Positions 1-8,667 of a DNA stretch of 64,000 nt are shown in pieces. Numbering within the stretch: the first letter of the stretch is position 1; every line of letters begins with the position of its first letter. Both the position numbers and the translations under genes were made by a program. The notes under the pieces are model-generated. The model did not search any database. It was not told where the DNA came from and was given only the letters and a program-made list of their open reading frames with translations. The DNA is from Ideonella sp. (GTDB lineage Bacteria > Pseudomonadota > Gammaproteobacteria > Burkholderiales > Burkholderiaceae_C), in the NCBI GenBank assembly GCA_016721465.1, contig JADKIA010000003.1, positions 1 to 64,000 on the forward strand. Direction: 5' to 3'.

Positions 1-2
1 AG

Positions 3-1163
3 GGCAATGCTGAAAAGCCGTCAACGAATAGATGGCTAACACGTTAACTACGTATGAAGCAGCAAACACTCGCCATGGCCGCCGATCAGCAAGCCGCATT
101 TGAACAATACCGCAAGCCGACCAAACGCGACGTGTTCCTTCAGACGATGGAGGCGATCGTGCCTGGGCGCAGCTGTGCGAAGTGATCGAGCCGCATTACC
201 CCAAGGGCGAAGGCGGACGCCCGCCCATCGGGCTGGAGCGGATGCTGCGGATGCACTTCGTGCAGCACTGGTTCAACCTGGCCGATGAAGCCTGCGAGGG
301 CGCTGCTCGACAGCACGAGCTTGCGGCGCTTCGTGGGCATCGATCTGGGTCGCGAGCGGGTGCCCGACGGAACGACGCTGCTGAAGTTCCGACGCCTGCT
401 GGGCGAGCACAAGCTGGGCGAGCAGCTGTTCGCCAAGGTAGGCGAGGTGCTGCAGGCCAAGGGTGTGAAGGTGGGCAAGGGCACGATCGTGGACGCAACC
501 ATCATCGGGGCACCCAGCTCGACGAAGAACGCGGACAAGGCGCGCGACCCCGAGATGCACCAGACCAAGAAGGGCCAGCAGTGGTACTTCGGGATGAAGC
601 TGCACATTGGCGTGGACAGCAAGACGGGCCTGACTCACAGCGCCGTGGTGACGGCGGCCAACGTGCACGACAAGCATCCCCTGCCGGACCTGCTGCACGG
701 CGACGAGCAGCGCGTGTACGGCGACAGCGCGTATTCGGGCCAGCGCGAGCTGATTCAAAGCAAGGCGCCCAAGGCGAAGGACCTGACCAACGAGCGCGTG
801 CGCAGGCGCGGCGGCGAGGTCGACGAAGCCAAGTGGGCGAGAAACCACGAGAAGTCCAAGATTCGAGCGCGGGTTGAACATGTCTTCGGTGTGGTCAAGC
901 GGCTGTGGGGCTTCAGCAAGACACGCTACCGGGAAGCGGCCAAGAACGCCACTCGCGCGTTCACGGCGCTGGCGCTGGCCAACATCTTCATGTCGCGAAC
1001 GCGGCTGATGGCACGGGTGCGTCCATGAGGACGAAAAAAGGGTCAAAAGACCCGTTCGCAAGGCCCGGTGGGCCTGGAAACCGATCGCCACAATCATGAC
1101 TTCCCGCATCCCGAAATCATGGCCGCTGACTCACCTTGCAAGGGGTGCTTGTTCAGCGTTGCC
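3..1163 (+). mobile_element. IS5-family insertion sequence, copy 1 (defective)
   Basis: Left end GGCAATGCTG and right end CAGCGTTGCC are imperfect inverted repeats shared with four other copies here. The four bases after the right end are TTAG, and the window begins with AG, which fits a TTAG target duplication. It is 1161 bp against 1165 bp for intact copy 4. Small deletions in the transposase make it defective. On its right it abuts the R'' core (TTAGAT) of the 1153-1599 cassette. Confidence 0.93.
54..1028 (+). pseudogene. IS5-family transposase, frameshifted
   Basis: This is the DDE transposase of IS copy 1. Compared with the intact 325-residue copy 4, it lacks one C near base 162 and two bases near base 298. 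The middle is therefore out of frame while the last ~245 codons return to the original frame. The later part keeps VDATIIGAP (first D), VYGDSAYSG (second D) and RARVEHVFG (E). A substitution also changes the C-terminal RGLAKN to REAAKN. It is not expected to make active enzyme. Confidence 0.9.
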
Positions 1164-1599
1164 TTAGATCAACTCGTGCTTCCCGGTTTAGGCAGAAGGC
1201 TACAACTAAGCTCCCTGAGTCGACATATTTCTGCAATTTGTCGATCTCATGCTGCAGAGAGGACTGCTCGTTGACCCGGACTGGAACCCACTCTTTGAGC
1301 TGAACAGGGGTATAGACCAGTTCGTCGCCAACAAGTCTGCGCGTAACGATGTCATAGTCCTCTCGCTCCACCTGAGCGAATGAGACTTCGGTTCCAAGTG
1401 CTTGGCCCATGCCGTAGCAGAACAGGGCGGCTTGTCGCCCTTCAAGGTATGGGCGCAATTCGCGCGAACGCAGAGAGGCCACTTTGTATTCGAGTTCATC
1501 GAGAGGGAGAGTCCGCTGAATGTCTCGAAGACCAACTAGAACGGACCTTGCGTCCTTGTACTCGTAGTGAGTCCACTCGCGCGGCAAACTGCGTATCAT
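1153..1599 (-). CDS. Conserved cassette protein of unknown function, C-terminus altered by IS
   Basis: About 148 residues starting at MIRSLPREW, 5 nt after the R' core of the next attC; the longer open frame upstream is only translated attC. I recognise no domain. The middle is mixed alpha/beta with the segment GRQAALFCYGMGQALG. At the 3' end IS copy 1 sits in the CTAA of the original R'' core, so the reading frame now ends with a few residues encoded by the IS (RQR, stop). The native end was probably close to ...REARVDL. Confidence 0.7.
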   Translation of the reverse strand: MIRSLPREWTHYEYKDARSVLVGLRDIQRTLPLDELEYKVASLRSRELRPYLEGRQAALFCYGMGQALGTEVSFAQVEREDYDIVTRRLVGDELVYTPVQLKEWVPVRVNEQSSLQHEIDKLQKYVDSGSLVVAFCLNREARVDLRQR

Positions 1600-1604
1600 C
1601 TGCG

Positions 1605-1733
1605 GCCTAACGTTGGAATTGAGCTGCTCGCGGAGGCAGGCGGCTTTGGCATGCTGGTGGAAAATGCGCGAAGCGCCCACCAGCAGGACAAAGACGCCTG
1701 CCGTAGCGAGTCAGCTCGAATGACGGGTTAGGC
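1605..1733 (-). other. attC site, family D (129 nt)
   Basis: Cores GCCTAAC and GTTAGGC; apical stem GCGCGAAGCGC. Belongs to the 1728 membrane-protein cassette. Confidence 0.9.
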
Positions 1734-2150
1734 CTCATTCGTCTTCGATCGAGCTGCGAAGACAGCCTGCCAACAAGCCTTTGCATTGAGAAACGAAGAC
1801 AGAGGCAGCACGAAGAGAATTGCGCCGAGCACAAGCACCATCGCGCGACTCTCTGGTGCAAGAGTGAGACCGGCGATAACAAGGACAAGAAGAGTAGTGC
1901 CACCGAGAAAGAGTGAAATTGACGAGATTACGAGGGCGAGCACAAGATGCCTTTTGATCTGTGCCGTAACCTGGAGGCGCCACGAAGTGACCACGCTGAG
2001 AAGCTGGAAGCACAACAACGGCAATGTGGTGAGGAGTTCCCATGCCAGCGGGTACGATCCAGATCCACTCGAGAAGGCGAGCGCACTGAATAGCGCTCCC
2101 ATACAGGCTATGGCTGCGGCGAGTAGTGAGATGGCGCGGCGGTTCTTCAT
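1728..2150 (-). CDS. Small four-helix membrane protein
   Basis: 140 residues with four hydrophobic segments at about 7-27, 36-56, 68-92 and 102-122, so an integral inner-membrane protein; no family recognised. The start lies 3 nt from the upstream attC core. The stop is the TAA inside R'' (NEA, stop), typical of a cassette gene. Membrane proteins of this size are common in integron arrays; function unknown. Confidence 0.75.
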   Translation of the reverse strand: MKNRRAISLLAAAIACMGALFSALAFSSGSGSYPLAWELLTTLPLLCFQLLSVVTSWRLQVTAQIKRHLVLALVISSISLFLGGTTLLVLVIAGLTLAPESRAMVLVLGAILFVLPLSSFLNAKACWQAVFAARSKTNEA

Positions 2151-2153
2151 GAG

Positions 2154-2264
2154 GCCTAACGTGGGAATTGAGCTGCCCGGAGCAGCGTGGTGCGTTTGGC
2201 CCAGAATGAAATGAGGGCCAAATGCGCCACGCTGTGGAGGGTCAGCTCGAATGACCGGTTAGGC
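2154..2264 (-). other. attC site, family A (111 nt)
   Basis: Cores GCCTAAC and GTTAGGC, with the L'' arm reading ATTCGAGCTG on the minus strand. Right arm has ACCGG instead of the usual ACGGG. Belongs to repeat body 1. Confidence 0.92.
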
Positions 2265-2603
2265 AGCGGCCGGCCTGGGCTTTGGAAGACCGCAGAAGCT
2301 TGAGGAACCTTGGGCATGACCGTGAGGTTGCCAGCATTGCCTGCGATTGGCAATGGCCTGTGCTCGAGGAAGGCATCGACCTTGAATGCAGAAGTGGAAG
2401 TGGCCCGAATGGGCCAAATGTCTTGGCGTTGGCGAACCACGGAGCTTCCTATATTGCCATGGCGAGATGACGGTGGCGGCGCAGCTGACAATTCCAGCCC
2501 AGCGAGCGCAGCTGAACGCGAACCAGACGGCGCTGCAAGGAAGCCCACTTCAGAATCTGAACGCACCGGCGTTGGCCCGCAATGCATTCGGCTGTTGGCC
2601 GCT
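2265..2603 (-). repeat. Non-coding repeat cassette body, copy 1 of 25 (339 bp)
   Basis: First member of the 339-bp family. It is isolated, about 16 kb from the next copy. Contains the hairpin CATTGCC-TGCGATT-GGCAATG and the ends AGCGGCC / GGCCGCT. Confidence 0.92.
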
Positions 2604-2729
2604 GCCTAACGTTCGAGCTAAGTTGCGCCCAGCGGTGTGACGCGCTGGCCGCGAGGCCGATGATAAACAACACGGTTTCGCGGCCAGCGCGGCACGCCGC
2701 TGGGCGTCAACTTGAGCGAGGTGTTAGGC
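2604..2729 (-). other. attC site, family B/C hybrid (126 nt)
   Basis: Left arm GTTCGAGCTAAGTTGCGCC; apical loop with GATGATAAACA. Belongs to the 2730-3202 cassette. Confidence 0.9.
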
Positions 2730-3202
2730 CGCAGTGTTGTTGCTCCCAGGGCCGGCCGTGTAGCTGACGGCTGATGTTTGTGACCGAGTGCGGTGCGAAG
2801 CCAAAGTCGATGGCCCGCACGACGAGAGCGCTGGCAAGGTTGCCCAGAAGGCCATGGACCCCGAAGTCCTGACGACGAGCTTGGCGCTGCCCGTACCAAA
2901 GACGCCTTGAATAGGCTACGTCTCTGCGCGCGTAGCGCGCTCCCGATGCTGGCGAGGAACTGTGCGTCCGGGAAGGCACGCGTTTGATGTGACCGTGATT
3001 GGGCGCGCGGAGCGCGCTGTCTTTGGTGTCCGTCACCGATAGTGCCCGAAGAGCGCTCGATTGGTCGGAGAACGCTTTGTCTGCGTTGCTCCCGGAGCGA
3101 CGGGACTGCGTCGAGGCACGCGCCCCGTCGCCGCGCTACCGCGCGGCGTTTGAACACCACTTGGACGCTGCATCTCGAAGCGCGCAATTGCCTTCCTCTG
3201 CG
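2730..3202 (-). other. Cassette body without a convincing gene
   Basis: 473 bp between two attC sites. Several frames are open on both strands, as expected at high GC, but the long ones run straight through the attC and show no recognisable domain. The only minus frame using the R'' TAA is about 65 codons after its last in-frame stop, with a first ATG at 2855. Either a non-coding or a decayed cassette. Confidence 0.55.
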
Positions 3203-3271
3203 GCCTAACGTTCGAGGTGAGGCGCAAATTGCGGCTTGCCGCAATTTGTCGCCTCGACTGAGGGGTTAGAC
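3203..3271 (-). other. Minimal attC site, family F (69 nt)
   Basis: The shortest site in the window: cores GCCTAAC and GTTAGAC around a near-perfect stem (GGCGCAAATTGCGG / GCCGCAATTTGTCGCC). Close to the size of classic mobile-integron attC sites. Belongs to the 3278 gene. Confidence 0.9.
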
Positions 3272-3277
3272 CGCGAC

Positions 3278-3670
3278 CTACGTTTCACCATACCTTCTTC
3301 TCCATTCGGTCACAGTAAGTGCTTCAATTCTCTCGTTGATGCGCGTCTGTAGACCAACTGCTGGGTCGCCATTTAAGTTTGCTGTCGAGAACATGTGCTC
3401 TGCCAGGACGGCGCCAATTGCATGCAGTGACTCATGACGGCTGAGGCCCTCTTTGGTGAGACGATTTACGGCGCGAACTGTTGGCCCGAAACCCATAGCA
3501 ATTTGGTTCTCCACGACGACGTGAAGTGCTGCGTGAGCCTTCTGATTTCCCGACTTCATACGGTGAACCATGTGAAAGTGGCTAACAGTTCGTAGCCGCT
3601 GATCCTCTGGCGTGTCTAGCCAGTTCCTTGGATCAGGCACCATTTCAGGGTTGTACGAGGTCGGGGTCAT
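3278..3670 (-). CDS. DUF1841-like protein
   Basis: 130 residues from MTPTSYNPEMV. Two His-containing helices read HAALHVVVENQI and LSRHESLHAIGAVLAEHMF, a pattern I associate with DUF1841-type and related SEC-C-neighbour proteins of unknown function. That family link is from memory and moderate. The chosen ATG is 39 nt after the next attC core; residues upstream in the same frame are translated attC. The gene stops 6 nt before R''. Confidence 0.7.
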   Translation of the reverse strand: MTPTSYNPEMVPDPRNWLDTPEDQRLRTVSHFHMVHRMKSGNQKAHAALHVVVENQIAMGFGPTVRAVNRLTKEGLSRHESLHAIGAVLAEHMFSTANLNGDPAVGLQTRINERIEALTVTEWRRRYGET

Positions 3671-3708
3671 TTGACTACGGTGAAATATCGGCCGGCGTCG
3701 GTATTGCG

Positions 3709-3834
3709 GTCTAACGTTCGAGCTAACTCGCCCCCAGCGGTGTGTGGCCTGGGCCGCGAGGCTGATGATAAACAGCACGGCCTCGCGGCCCAGGCCGCAC
3801 GCCGCTGGGGGTCGAGTTGAGCGAGGGGTTAGAC
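3709..3834 (-). other. attC site, family B (126 nt)
   Basis: Cores GTCTAAC and GTTAGAC, a matched T/A variant pair. The stop of the 3829 gene lies in R''. Confidence 0.92.
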
Positions 3835-4269
3835 GGCACTCTTTGTCCCAATAGATAGAAGTGCCAGCTCATTGCGCTCCGAAGCTTTGACAGCTCGCCA
3901 GAAGGCAAGGCCCTCAGTGTTGTCCCTGAATACCAGAAGATGACACTTCTCTATGCCCTGGCTTCGAAGGGCGGCCAATCCGCGGTTGAGCAGTTGCCTT
4001 GCGAGTCCACGCCGGCGGCAAGCTGGAGCCGTAACCAGATGGTGAATGAGTCCTCGACGCCCGTCGTGACCACAGAGAATGGTTCCAACAAGCTGGTCAC
4101 CTTCCTGGGCAACGAAGCTCAAGTCGGAGTTTCGCTCGAGGAACTTGGAGATTGGTTCCTCTTCATCTGCACTGCTCAGGCCAACACCCGGTGTGGCCTC
4201 CCAGAGTCTTCTGGCTGCAGGGTAGTCGCTCGGCGCGAACGCCCGGATGCCAGGGTTTGACTTCTTCAT
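3829..4269 (-). CDS. GNAT-family N-acetyltransferase
   Basis: 146 residues of a single GNAT fold, transferring acetyl from acetyl-CoA to an unknown amine. The acetyl-CoA loop motif is RRRGLARQLL at about 85-94, after the strand LIHHLVTAPA. The C-terminal FWRAV element follows. It is a clear paralogue of the gene at 59697-60128 (both share TPGVGL, CGHDGRRGLIHHLV and KCHLLVF), so two diverged relatives sit about 56 kb apart in the array. The stop codon is supplied by R''. Confidence 0.88.
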   Translation of the reverse strand: MKKSNPGIRAFAPSDYPAARRLWEATPGVGLSSADEEEPISKFLERNSDLSFVAQEGDQLVGTILCGHDGRRGLIHHLVTAPACRRRGLARQLLNRGLAALRSQGIEKCHLLVFRDNTEGLAFWRAVKASERNELALLSIGTKSAV

Positions 4270-4305
4270 GGGCGATGGGGTTCAGCGCGGATAGTGTTTG
4301 ATGCC

Positions 4306-4434
4306 GTCTAACGTTCGAGCTAAGCGGGCGACGACGGCAGGTCGCCAGGCCCGGGCTGGCGAAAATGTACCGCGTACCGCCAGACCGGGCCTGGTGGCCT
4401 GCCGTTGGCGCTCCGCTTGAGCGAGGGGTTAGGC
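4306..4434 (-). other. attC site, family C (129 nt)
   Basis: Cores GTCTAAC and GTTAGGC, apical GTACCGCGTAC. Belongs to the two-gene DUF262/HEPN cassette. Confidence 0.92.
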
Positions 4435-4444
4435 ATCCGCGCGT

Positions 4445-5110
4445 TCACGGCACCGCGAGGAACGTTCTTTGGGCAAGGTGCTCTTCAAACGAAATCACGG
4501 TGTATGCACAGATTGACTCCACAGTCCGATGCCGATCCTCTAGTGCCTTGAGCGTGAAGCGTGACCCTATCGTGGCGGCCTTCTCTCTACCGTGCGCAAT
4601 GGCATTTCGATGTTCCTTTATCTCGTTAACCGTCCAAGGATTGACTCCGGGCGGGAGTGGATCTCCGGGAATCTCGAGCTGATTCCATATAGTCTGAAAA
4701 TGATCGGCCGAGATATTCGTGCTTTCGGCTGGGAAAATGTCGTTATCGATGGTGCAGGCGTTCTGGGAGAAAACACGTTCTATGAGGCTGCGCTTGTGGC
4801 CCCAGTTGGTTTTCTTTGATGATCCAGTAACTGCATTGAACTCACGGTTGAGAAGAGTTGGTAGTAGGCCTACGCGATACTGGCGTGGTTCTACTGCAGA
4901 TGTCTGAAGTGCGGAGAGGAACTCGGAGACGGCGTTCGTGAGTGTGAACTCGAGCGAGGCATATAGCGAGACAAATAGCAAACCCTTCTGGATCTTAAGA
5001 ATTTCTTCATTCGCCGATCCGCCAGCGGCCTCCATTTGTCTCAGCTGTTGAATCAGGACAAACGACTGGCGAACCCGATCGCCTGAACCAGCGCGCAGGG
5101 AGGCAAGCAT
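4445..5110 (-). CDS. MAE_28990/MAE_18760-like HEPN protein
   Basis: 221 residues, mostly alpha-helical. It has a HEPN-type catalytic motif at about 165-174 (EIKEHRNAIAHG, i.e. R-x4-H), expected for a metal-independent RNase. The length and its pairing with a DUF262 gene fit the MAE_28990/MAE_18760 HEPN group found in defence loci; family assignment is from pattern memory. Its ATG overlaps the stop of the DUF262 gene as TAATG, so translation is probably coupled. Likely effector of a two-gene defence or toxin-antitoxin module. Confidence 0.78.
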   Translation of the reverse strand: MLASLRAGSGDRVRQSFVLIQQLRQMEAAGGSANEEILKIQKGLLFVSLYASLEFTLTNAVSEFLSALQTSAVEPRQYRVGLLPTLLNREFNAVTGSSKKTNWGHKRSLIERVFSQNACTIDNDIFPAESTNISADHFQTIWNQLEIPGDPLPPGVNPWTVNEIKEHRNAIAHGREKAATIGSRFTLKALEDRHRTVESICAYTVISFEEHLAQRTFLAVP

Positions 5111-6144
5111 TAAAGTGAGAACTTGTTGAAACAGTAGTCGATGCGTGCGTGAACGCGCTGACGATTGTTTGACGCCTCCGAAGTCAGTTTCGTCAGTTCT
5201 TCATCGTGGATCCAGTTCTCGATCCCTGAACCCTGAAGGGATATGTTTTGAGCAACTGCCATAGCTGCGCCTACGGTCACGGCCTCATAGAGATTGACTG
5301 GAGTGATCTTCCTGTTTCCTCTCTTTATGCCGCCTGGCAGTATAACTCTGAGCTCCGAAAACGTCTTCTCAAAAAGGGCTCGGTTCCTCTTGTAGTTGAA
5401 TTGAAGTGAGGCCTCAGCCATATAGTCGCTGAGAAACCCGACGACACTATGCTCAAACTTATCCCGATTATGCAGATACGCAAAGAATCGGAGAACAAAC
5501 TCTTGCTTCGTTCCGTCGCTTTCCTTCGACTCGGTTAGATTCACGCAAGCGAGAAAGTCTGCGTTTGATGACAGTTCACCCAGAAAGTCATTGAACGGTC
5601 CGCGGTAGACGCATGCGCGAATCTCTTGGTCGGTAAGCTTGATGCCTCCTGTATTGAGGCGTTCAAACAGATCGAACCGGACCTTGAGATCGCTCTTGTC
5701 ACTGAGCGTTGTAACTTTGAGCGGTCGGAGCGAGAATTTGAGCCGAAGCGTTGGCGGTAGGTCTTCGTATGTTGTGTTCTCGAACTCCGTGAGTACGTCG
5801 AGATCTTGAAGTTTTAGCGGTGTCCCCTTTCCAATCTTGGACCGTTGCTCTTCGTCGCCGACGTAGTGAATCAGGGAACTCAGGCGCTGCACCCCATCAA
5901 TCAACTCCCAAGAGCCGTCTTTGTTGGCGGCCATGAAGAGGCTTGGTATAGGAATTCCCAGGTACACGGACTCAATGAATCTTGACTGGTTCTTTGCCGG
6001 CCAGCGGAATTGCCGCTGGTACTCCGGAGCAATGTCGATGATCGACTGATGAGCCATGGAAACGAGTTCCTTGACGGAGATGTCGAAGGTGTCGAAGTCG
6101 ACGCGGCGACGTTCGTGCTCGAGCTGGTCGATCAGGTTCTTCAT
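5110..6144 (-). CDS. DUF262 domain protein (ParB/GmrS-like)
   Basis: 344 residues. The N-terminal DUF262 core shows APEYQRQFRW (about 39-48), SVYLGIPIPSLF (59-70), the diagnostic IDGVQRLSSL (82-91, usual form DGQQR) and FDLFERLNTGG. DUF262 is the ParB-like nucleotide-hydrolysing module of GmrSD-type restriction systems. No C-terminal DUF1524/HNH nuclease is seen, so the partner HEPN protein at 4445-5110 probably supplies nuclease activity. First gene of a 1.87-kb two-gene cassette, one of the largest here. Confidence 0.85.
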   Translation of the reverse strand: MKNLIDQLEHERRRVDFDTFDISVKELVSMAHQSIIDIAPEYQRQFRWPAKNQSRFIESVYLGIPIPSLFMAANKDGSWELIDGVQRLSSLIHYVGDEEQRSKIGKGTPLKLQDLDVLTEFENTTYEDLPPTLRLKFSLRPLKVTTLSDKSDLKVRFDLFERLNTGGIKLTDQEIRACVYRGPFNDFLGELSSNADFLACVNLTESKESDGTKQEFVLRFFAYLHNRDKFEHSVVGFLSDYMAEASLQFNYKRNRALFEKTFSELRVILPGGIKRGNRKITPVNLYEAVTVGAAMAVAQNISLQGSGIENWIHDEELTKLTSEASNNRQRVHARIDYCFNKFSL

Positions 6145-6176
6145 GGTCGTAGCATACGTGAGTGGTGGATTCGGAT

Positions 6177-6302
6177 GCCTAACGTTCGAGCTAAGCTGGC
6201 ACCGACGGTGTGACGCCGGGCCCGCGAGGCGCAGGATAAACCACGGCGCCTCGCGGGCCCGGCGGCACGCCGTTGGGGCTCAGCTTGAGCGAGGGGTTAG
6301 GC
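6177..6302 (-). other. attC site, family C variant (126 nt)
   Basis: Left arm GAGCTAAGCTGGCACC; GC-rich stem CGGGCCCGCGAGGCGC with its complement. Belongs to the 6318 cupin. Confidence 0.9.
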
Positions 6303-6317
6303 CACTCGCGAGGCGCC

Positions 6318-6797
6318 TCAGTAGGGCGAACCGTCCTTGTGCGTAAACAACCAGGTGCCGTTAACCAGACGCGCTTGGATGTCGTCGTCAGGGTAGGAGC
6401 CTTCGTCGCCAGGCGTTCGGTCACCGACTTCCAGGTACACAACTTCTTCGGTGGTCTCGTTGAGCAGGCGGTGCCCATTGCCTGTGCCAGCCTTGAAGCC
6501 GGCGCACATGCCCGGACGAAGAGGCGTGTGTCCTTCGTCGGTGTGCAGCGTTGGGCAGCCTTCGAGGATGTAGATGAATTCGTCTTGCTTCGAGTGAGCG
6601 TGCCGAAGCGAAGAGACACCACCTGGGCGTAGACGGGTGAGGTTCACGCCGAAATTGACCAAACCGAAGAGATCGCCGAGTGGGTGCTTCAGGCGACCGT
6701 CCATCTGAGTTGCAAACGGCTCTGGATAGACCGATCGCTTCGCGCGCAGGGGAGCTTCGGCGGCGACGATGGCAACTGGCGGCTTTGGCGAAGTCAC
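6318..6797 (-). CDS. Cupin-domain protein
   Basis: 159 residues forming a single cupin beta-barrel. Metal-binding motif 1 is HAHSKQDEFIYILEG at about 66-80 (H, H, E) with a second motif region around GNGHRLLNET. Such proteins are small sugar- or metal-binding enzymes or sensors; the substrate is unknown. The open frame starts with GTG, 15 nt from the upstream attC core. One of four cupins in the array (also 26642, 27197 and 50323), all different sequences. Confidence 0.82.
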   Translation of the reverse strand: MTSPKPPVAIVAAEAPLRAKRSVYPEPFATQMDGRLKHPLGDLFGLVNFGVNLTRLRPGGVSSLRHAHSKQDEFIYILEGCPTLHTDEGHTPLRPGMCAGFKAGTGNGHRLLNETTEEVVYLEVGDRTPGDEGSYPDDDIQARLVNGTWLFTHKDGSPY

Positions 6798-6813
6798 TGC
6801 TGCTCCCTGTGTG

Positions 6814-6942
6814 GCCTAACGTTCGAGCTAACTCGACCCCAGCGGCATGGCGCCAAGGGCCGGGCTGAGACAATGTACAGAGTACCTCAGACCGGCCCTT
6901 GGCGCCATGCCGATGGGGGTCGAGTTGAGCGGGGGGTTAGGC
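6814..6942 (-). other. attC site, family B (129 nt)
   Basis: Stem GGCTGAG / CTCAG around AATGTACAGAGTACC. The stop of the 6937 gene is in R''. Confidence 0.92.
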
Positions 6943-7365
6943 CTCGCTGTACGCGTTGGGGACGTTGATTTCCATGAAGGTCTCCGGATTTGCCAGTGGG
7001 ACGAAGCCGAACTTCTGGTAGAGCCCGCGTGCTGTGCTGCTGACCAACACAACTCGACGCACCTTTCGAATGGTGGGGTGCGCCATGACGGAAGCCATGA
7101 GTTCGCGGCTGAGACCCTTGCCTCTGTATTCGCGGAGTACAAAGACGTCCAAGAGGTAAGCGAAGGTCGCGTGGTCGGTGACGACTCGGGCATAGGCCGC
7201 CTGCTGGTTGCCTACGAAGAGGCCAAAGTTCAGTGAGTTATTGATGCTCTCGCGCACCAAGGCCAAGGGGATGCCACGGGCCCAGGCTGACTCTTCCGAG
7301 AGGAAGCGATGAATAGCGCCAACGTCGAGTTGTGTCTGATCGGTAGAGATGCGTACTTCGGTCAT
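6937..7365 (-). CDS. GNAT-family N-acetyltransferase
   Basis: 142 residues from MTEVRISTDQ. The order of elements is typical for GNATs: central strand FAYLLDVFVL, acetyl-CoA loop REYRGKGLSRELM at about 79-91, then YQKFGFV near the C-terminus. The GNAT-with-LYQKFGF form is common among bacterial acetyltransferases of unknown substrate. The start chosen is 39 nt after the attC core; the longer frame includes attC. TAA in R'' ends it (YSEA, stop). Confidence 0.87.
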   Translation of the reverse strand: MTEVRISTDQTQLDVGAIHRFLSEESAWARGIPLALVRESINNSLNFGLFVGNQQAAYARVVTDHATFAYLLDVFVLREYRGKGLSRELMASVMAHPTIRKVRRVVLVSSTARGLYQKFGFVPLANPETFMEINVPNAYSEA

Positions 7366-7403
7366 TGGCGCGGGCGAGGTGGCAGGCGGTTGTTGAGTGC
7401 GAG

Positions 7404-7532
7404 GCCTAACGTTCGAGCTAACTCGCCCCCGGCGGCGTGGCGCCAAGGGCCGGACGGCGACAATGTACCGCGTACCGCCGTCCGGCCCTTGGTGGCACGC
7501 CGATGGGGGTCGAGTTGAGCGAGGGGTTAGGC
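7404..7532 (-). other. attC site, family B (129 nt)
   Basis: Stem GGACGGCG / CGCCGTCC around AATGTACCGCGTACC. Belongs to the 7549 gene. Confidence 0.92.
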
Positions 7533-7548
7533 GTCGCCTCTTGAGCGC

Positions 7549-7959
7549 TCACTTGGCGCGCATACGATTGTTCTTGGCGTTGTGCTCCAACTCGCACAGC
7601 CCAAGTGCCTCCATCAGCGGAGGAACATAGACGCCAAACCTTCTGCGAAGCCCCTTCTTCAAGCCGTACCAGCCACCAACCGGATTGAAGGGTGAACGTC
7701 CCCAAGCTTCGACGGTTCCTTCTTTCACGGGCTTCTGTTCATCCGCGCCACCCAGTTCGATCCATTCACCTGCTTTCTTGAGCATGGCGTGCAGATCGTC
7801 GATGCAGCGCGCGTCGTAGTGCAGGACTGTGCTGCCTACAGTGCAGACAAGAATCTTCTTCCCGTCTCTCTCGTCGGTGTGCATCGTGAACTCAGAGGTC
7901 CCTGGAGGCGTCTTGAGCTTCCACGGACCTTCTTTGGTCCGACTCAGAGCTGTTGCCAC
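7549..7959 (-). CDS. Conserved protein, paralogue of 25674-26084
   Basis: 136 residues with a GTG start (VATALSRTK). I chose it because the paralogue at 25674-26084 has ATG at the same position and the same length. Both share TPPGTSEFTMHTDE, VLHYDARCIDDLHAML and GGWYGLKKGLR, with about 80% identity by eye. No enzymatic motif is recognised; it looks like a compact soluble alpha/beta protein. The two copies carry unrelated attC families (B here, E there), so one has exchanged its attC or they arrived separately. Confidence 0.75.
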   Translation of the reverse strand: MATALSRTKEGPWKLKTPPGTSEFTMHTDERDGKKILVCTVGSTVLHYDARCIDDLHAMLKKAGEWIELGGADEQKPVKEGTVEAWGRSPFNPVGGWYGLKKGLRRRFGVYVPPLMEALGLCELEHNAKNNRMRAK

Positions 7960-7997
7960 GTGCTGCCTCCAAAGGTGAGGTAATGGTGTTGTGCGAC

Positions 7998-8126
7998 GCC
8001 TAACGTTTGAGCTAACTCGCCCCCGGCGGCGTGCCAGCCTGCCAGGGGCGGTGAGAATGTACAGCGTACCACCGGCCCGGGCAGGCTGGCACGCCGCAGG
8101 GGGTCGAGTTGAGCGAAGGGTTAGGC
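7998..8126 (-). other. attC site, family B (129 nt)
   Basis: Left arm GTTTGAGCTAACTCG and right arm GAGCGAAGG, both slightly off the family consensus. Belongs to the 8127-8538 cassette. Confidence 0.9.
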
Positions 8127-8538
8127 GGCGCCGGCTTTGCAAGCACATTGCGGACGGAGTACGAGCAGCTGAAGCATGCGCCGGCTGGCGACAACAAGCT
8201 TGTGAGTCCTGAGGTTGTGAGGCATGCCAAAGCACGACGATGTTGGCCTGCGGCCCGCCAAGACTTGCAGATTGGCCACGTGTGGCTACGACCTTGGAAC
8301 TGGGCTGTTCCTTTGGGTCGCCGCGCCGACCTTGAAACCTGTGGTGACCTCGGAGCGAGCTGGTCGCAGGACGAAGACCAAAACTGCAACCCATCATCCT
8401 TGTCTGAGTCGCCACGCCCTTGGCAATTAGGATGTGGCCTTGGTCTTCTTGCTTGCAGACCTCCAGCGCAAACGCACGCTGGGCGAAGCCCGGCTTTCAA
8501 CTCGGAGATTGGCAAGCGCTGCGTGGGCTTTATGCGCC
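8127..8538 (-). other. Cassette body without a convincing gene
   Basis: 412 bp. Minus frames are open but either cross the attC or lack plausible starts and recognisable motifs; plus-strand frames give no known domain. No short ORF ending at the R'' TAA stands out. Probably non-coding or decayed. Confidence 0.55.
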
Positions 8539-8667
8539 GCCTAACGTTCGAGCTAACTCGCCCCCAGCGGCATGGTGCCCAGGGCCGGACGGCGACAATG
8601 TACCGTGTACCGCCGTCCGGCCCTGGGTGGCATGCCGCTGGGGGTCGAGTTGAGCGAGGGGTTAGGC
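8539..8667 (-). other. attC site, family B (129 nt)
   Basis: Apical AATGTACCGTGTACC. R'' provides the stop of the 8662 gene. Confidence 0.92.

Noticed and set aside
2724..2855. 44-codon frame beginning MAFWATLPALSSCG in the 2730-3202 cassette
   Set aside because: Lipoprotein-like start and use of the R'' TAA are suggestive, but there is no basic N-region or ribosome-binding site; too weak to call.
7549..8415. 288-codon frame extending the 7549 gene upstream through attC
   Set aside because: The paralogue at 25674 starts at the equivalent position; the extra N-terminal part is translated attC.
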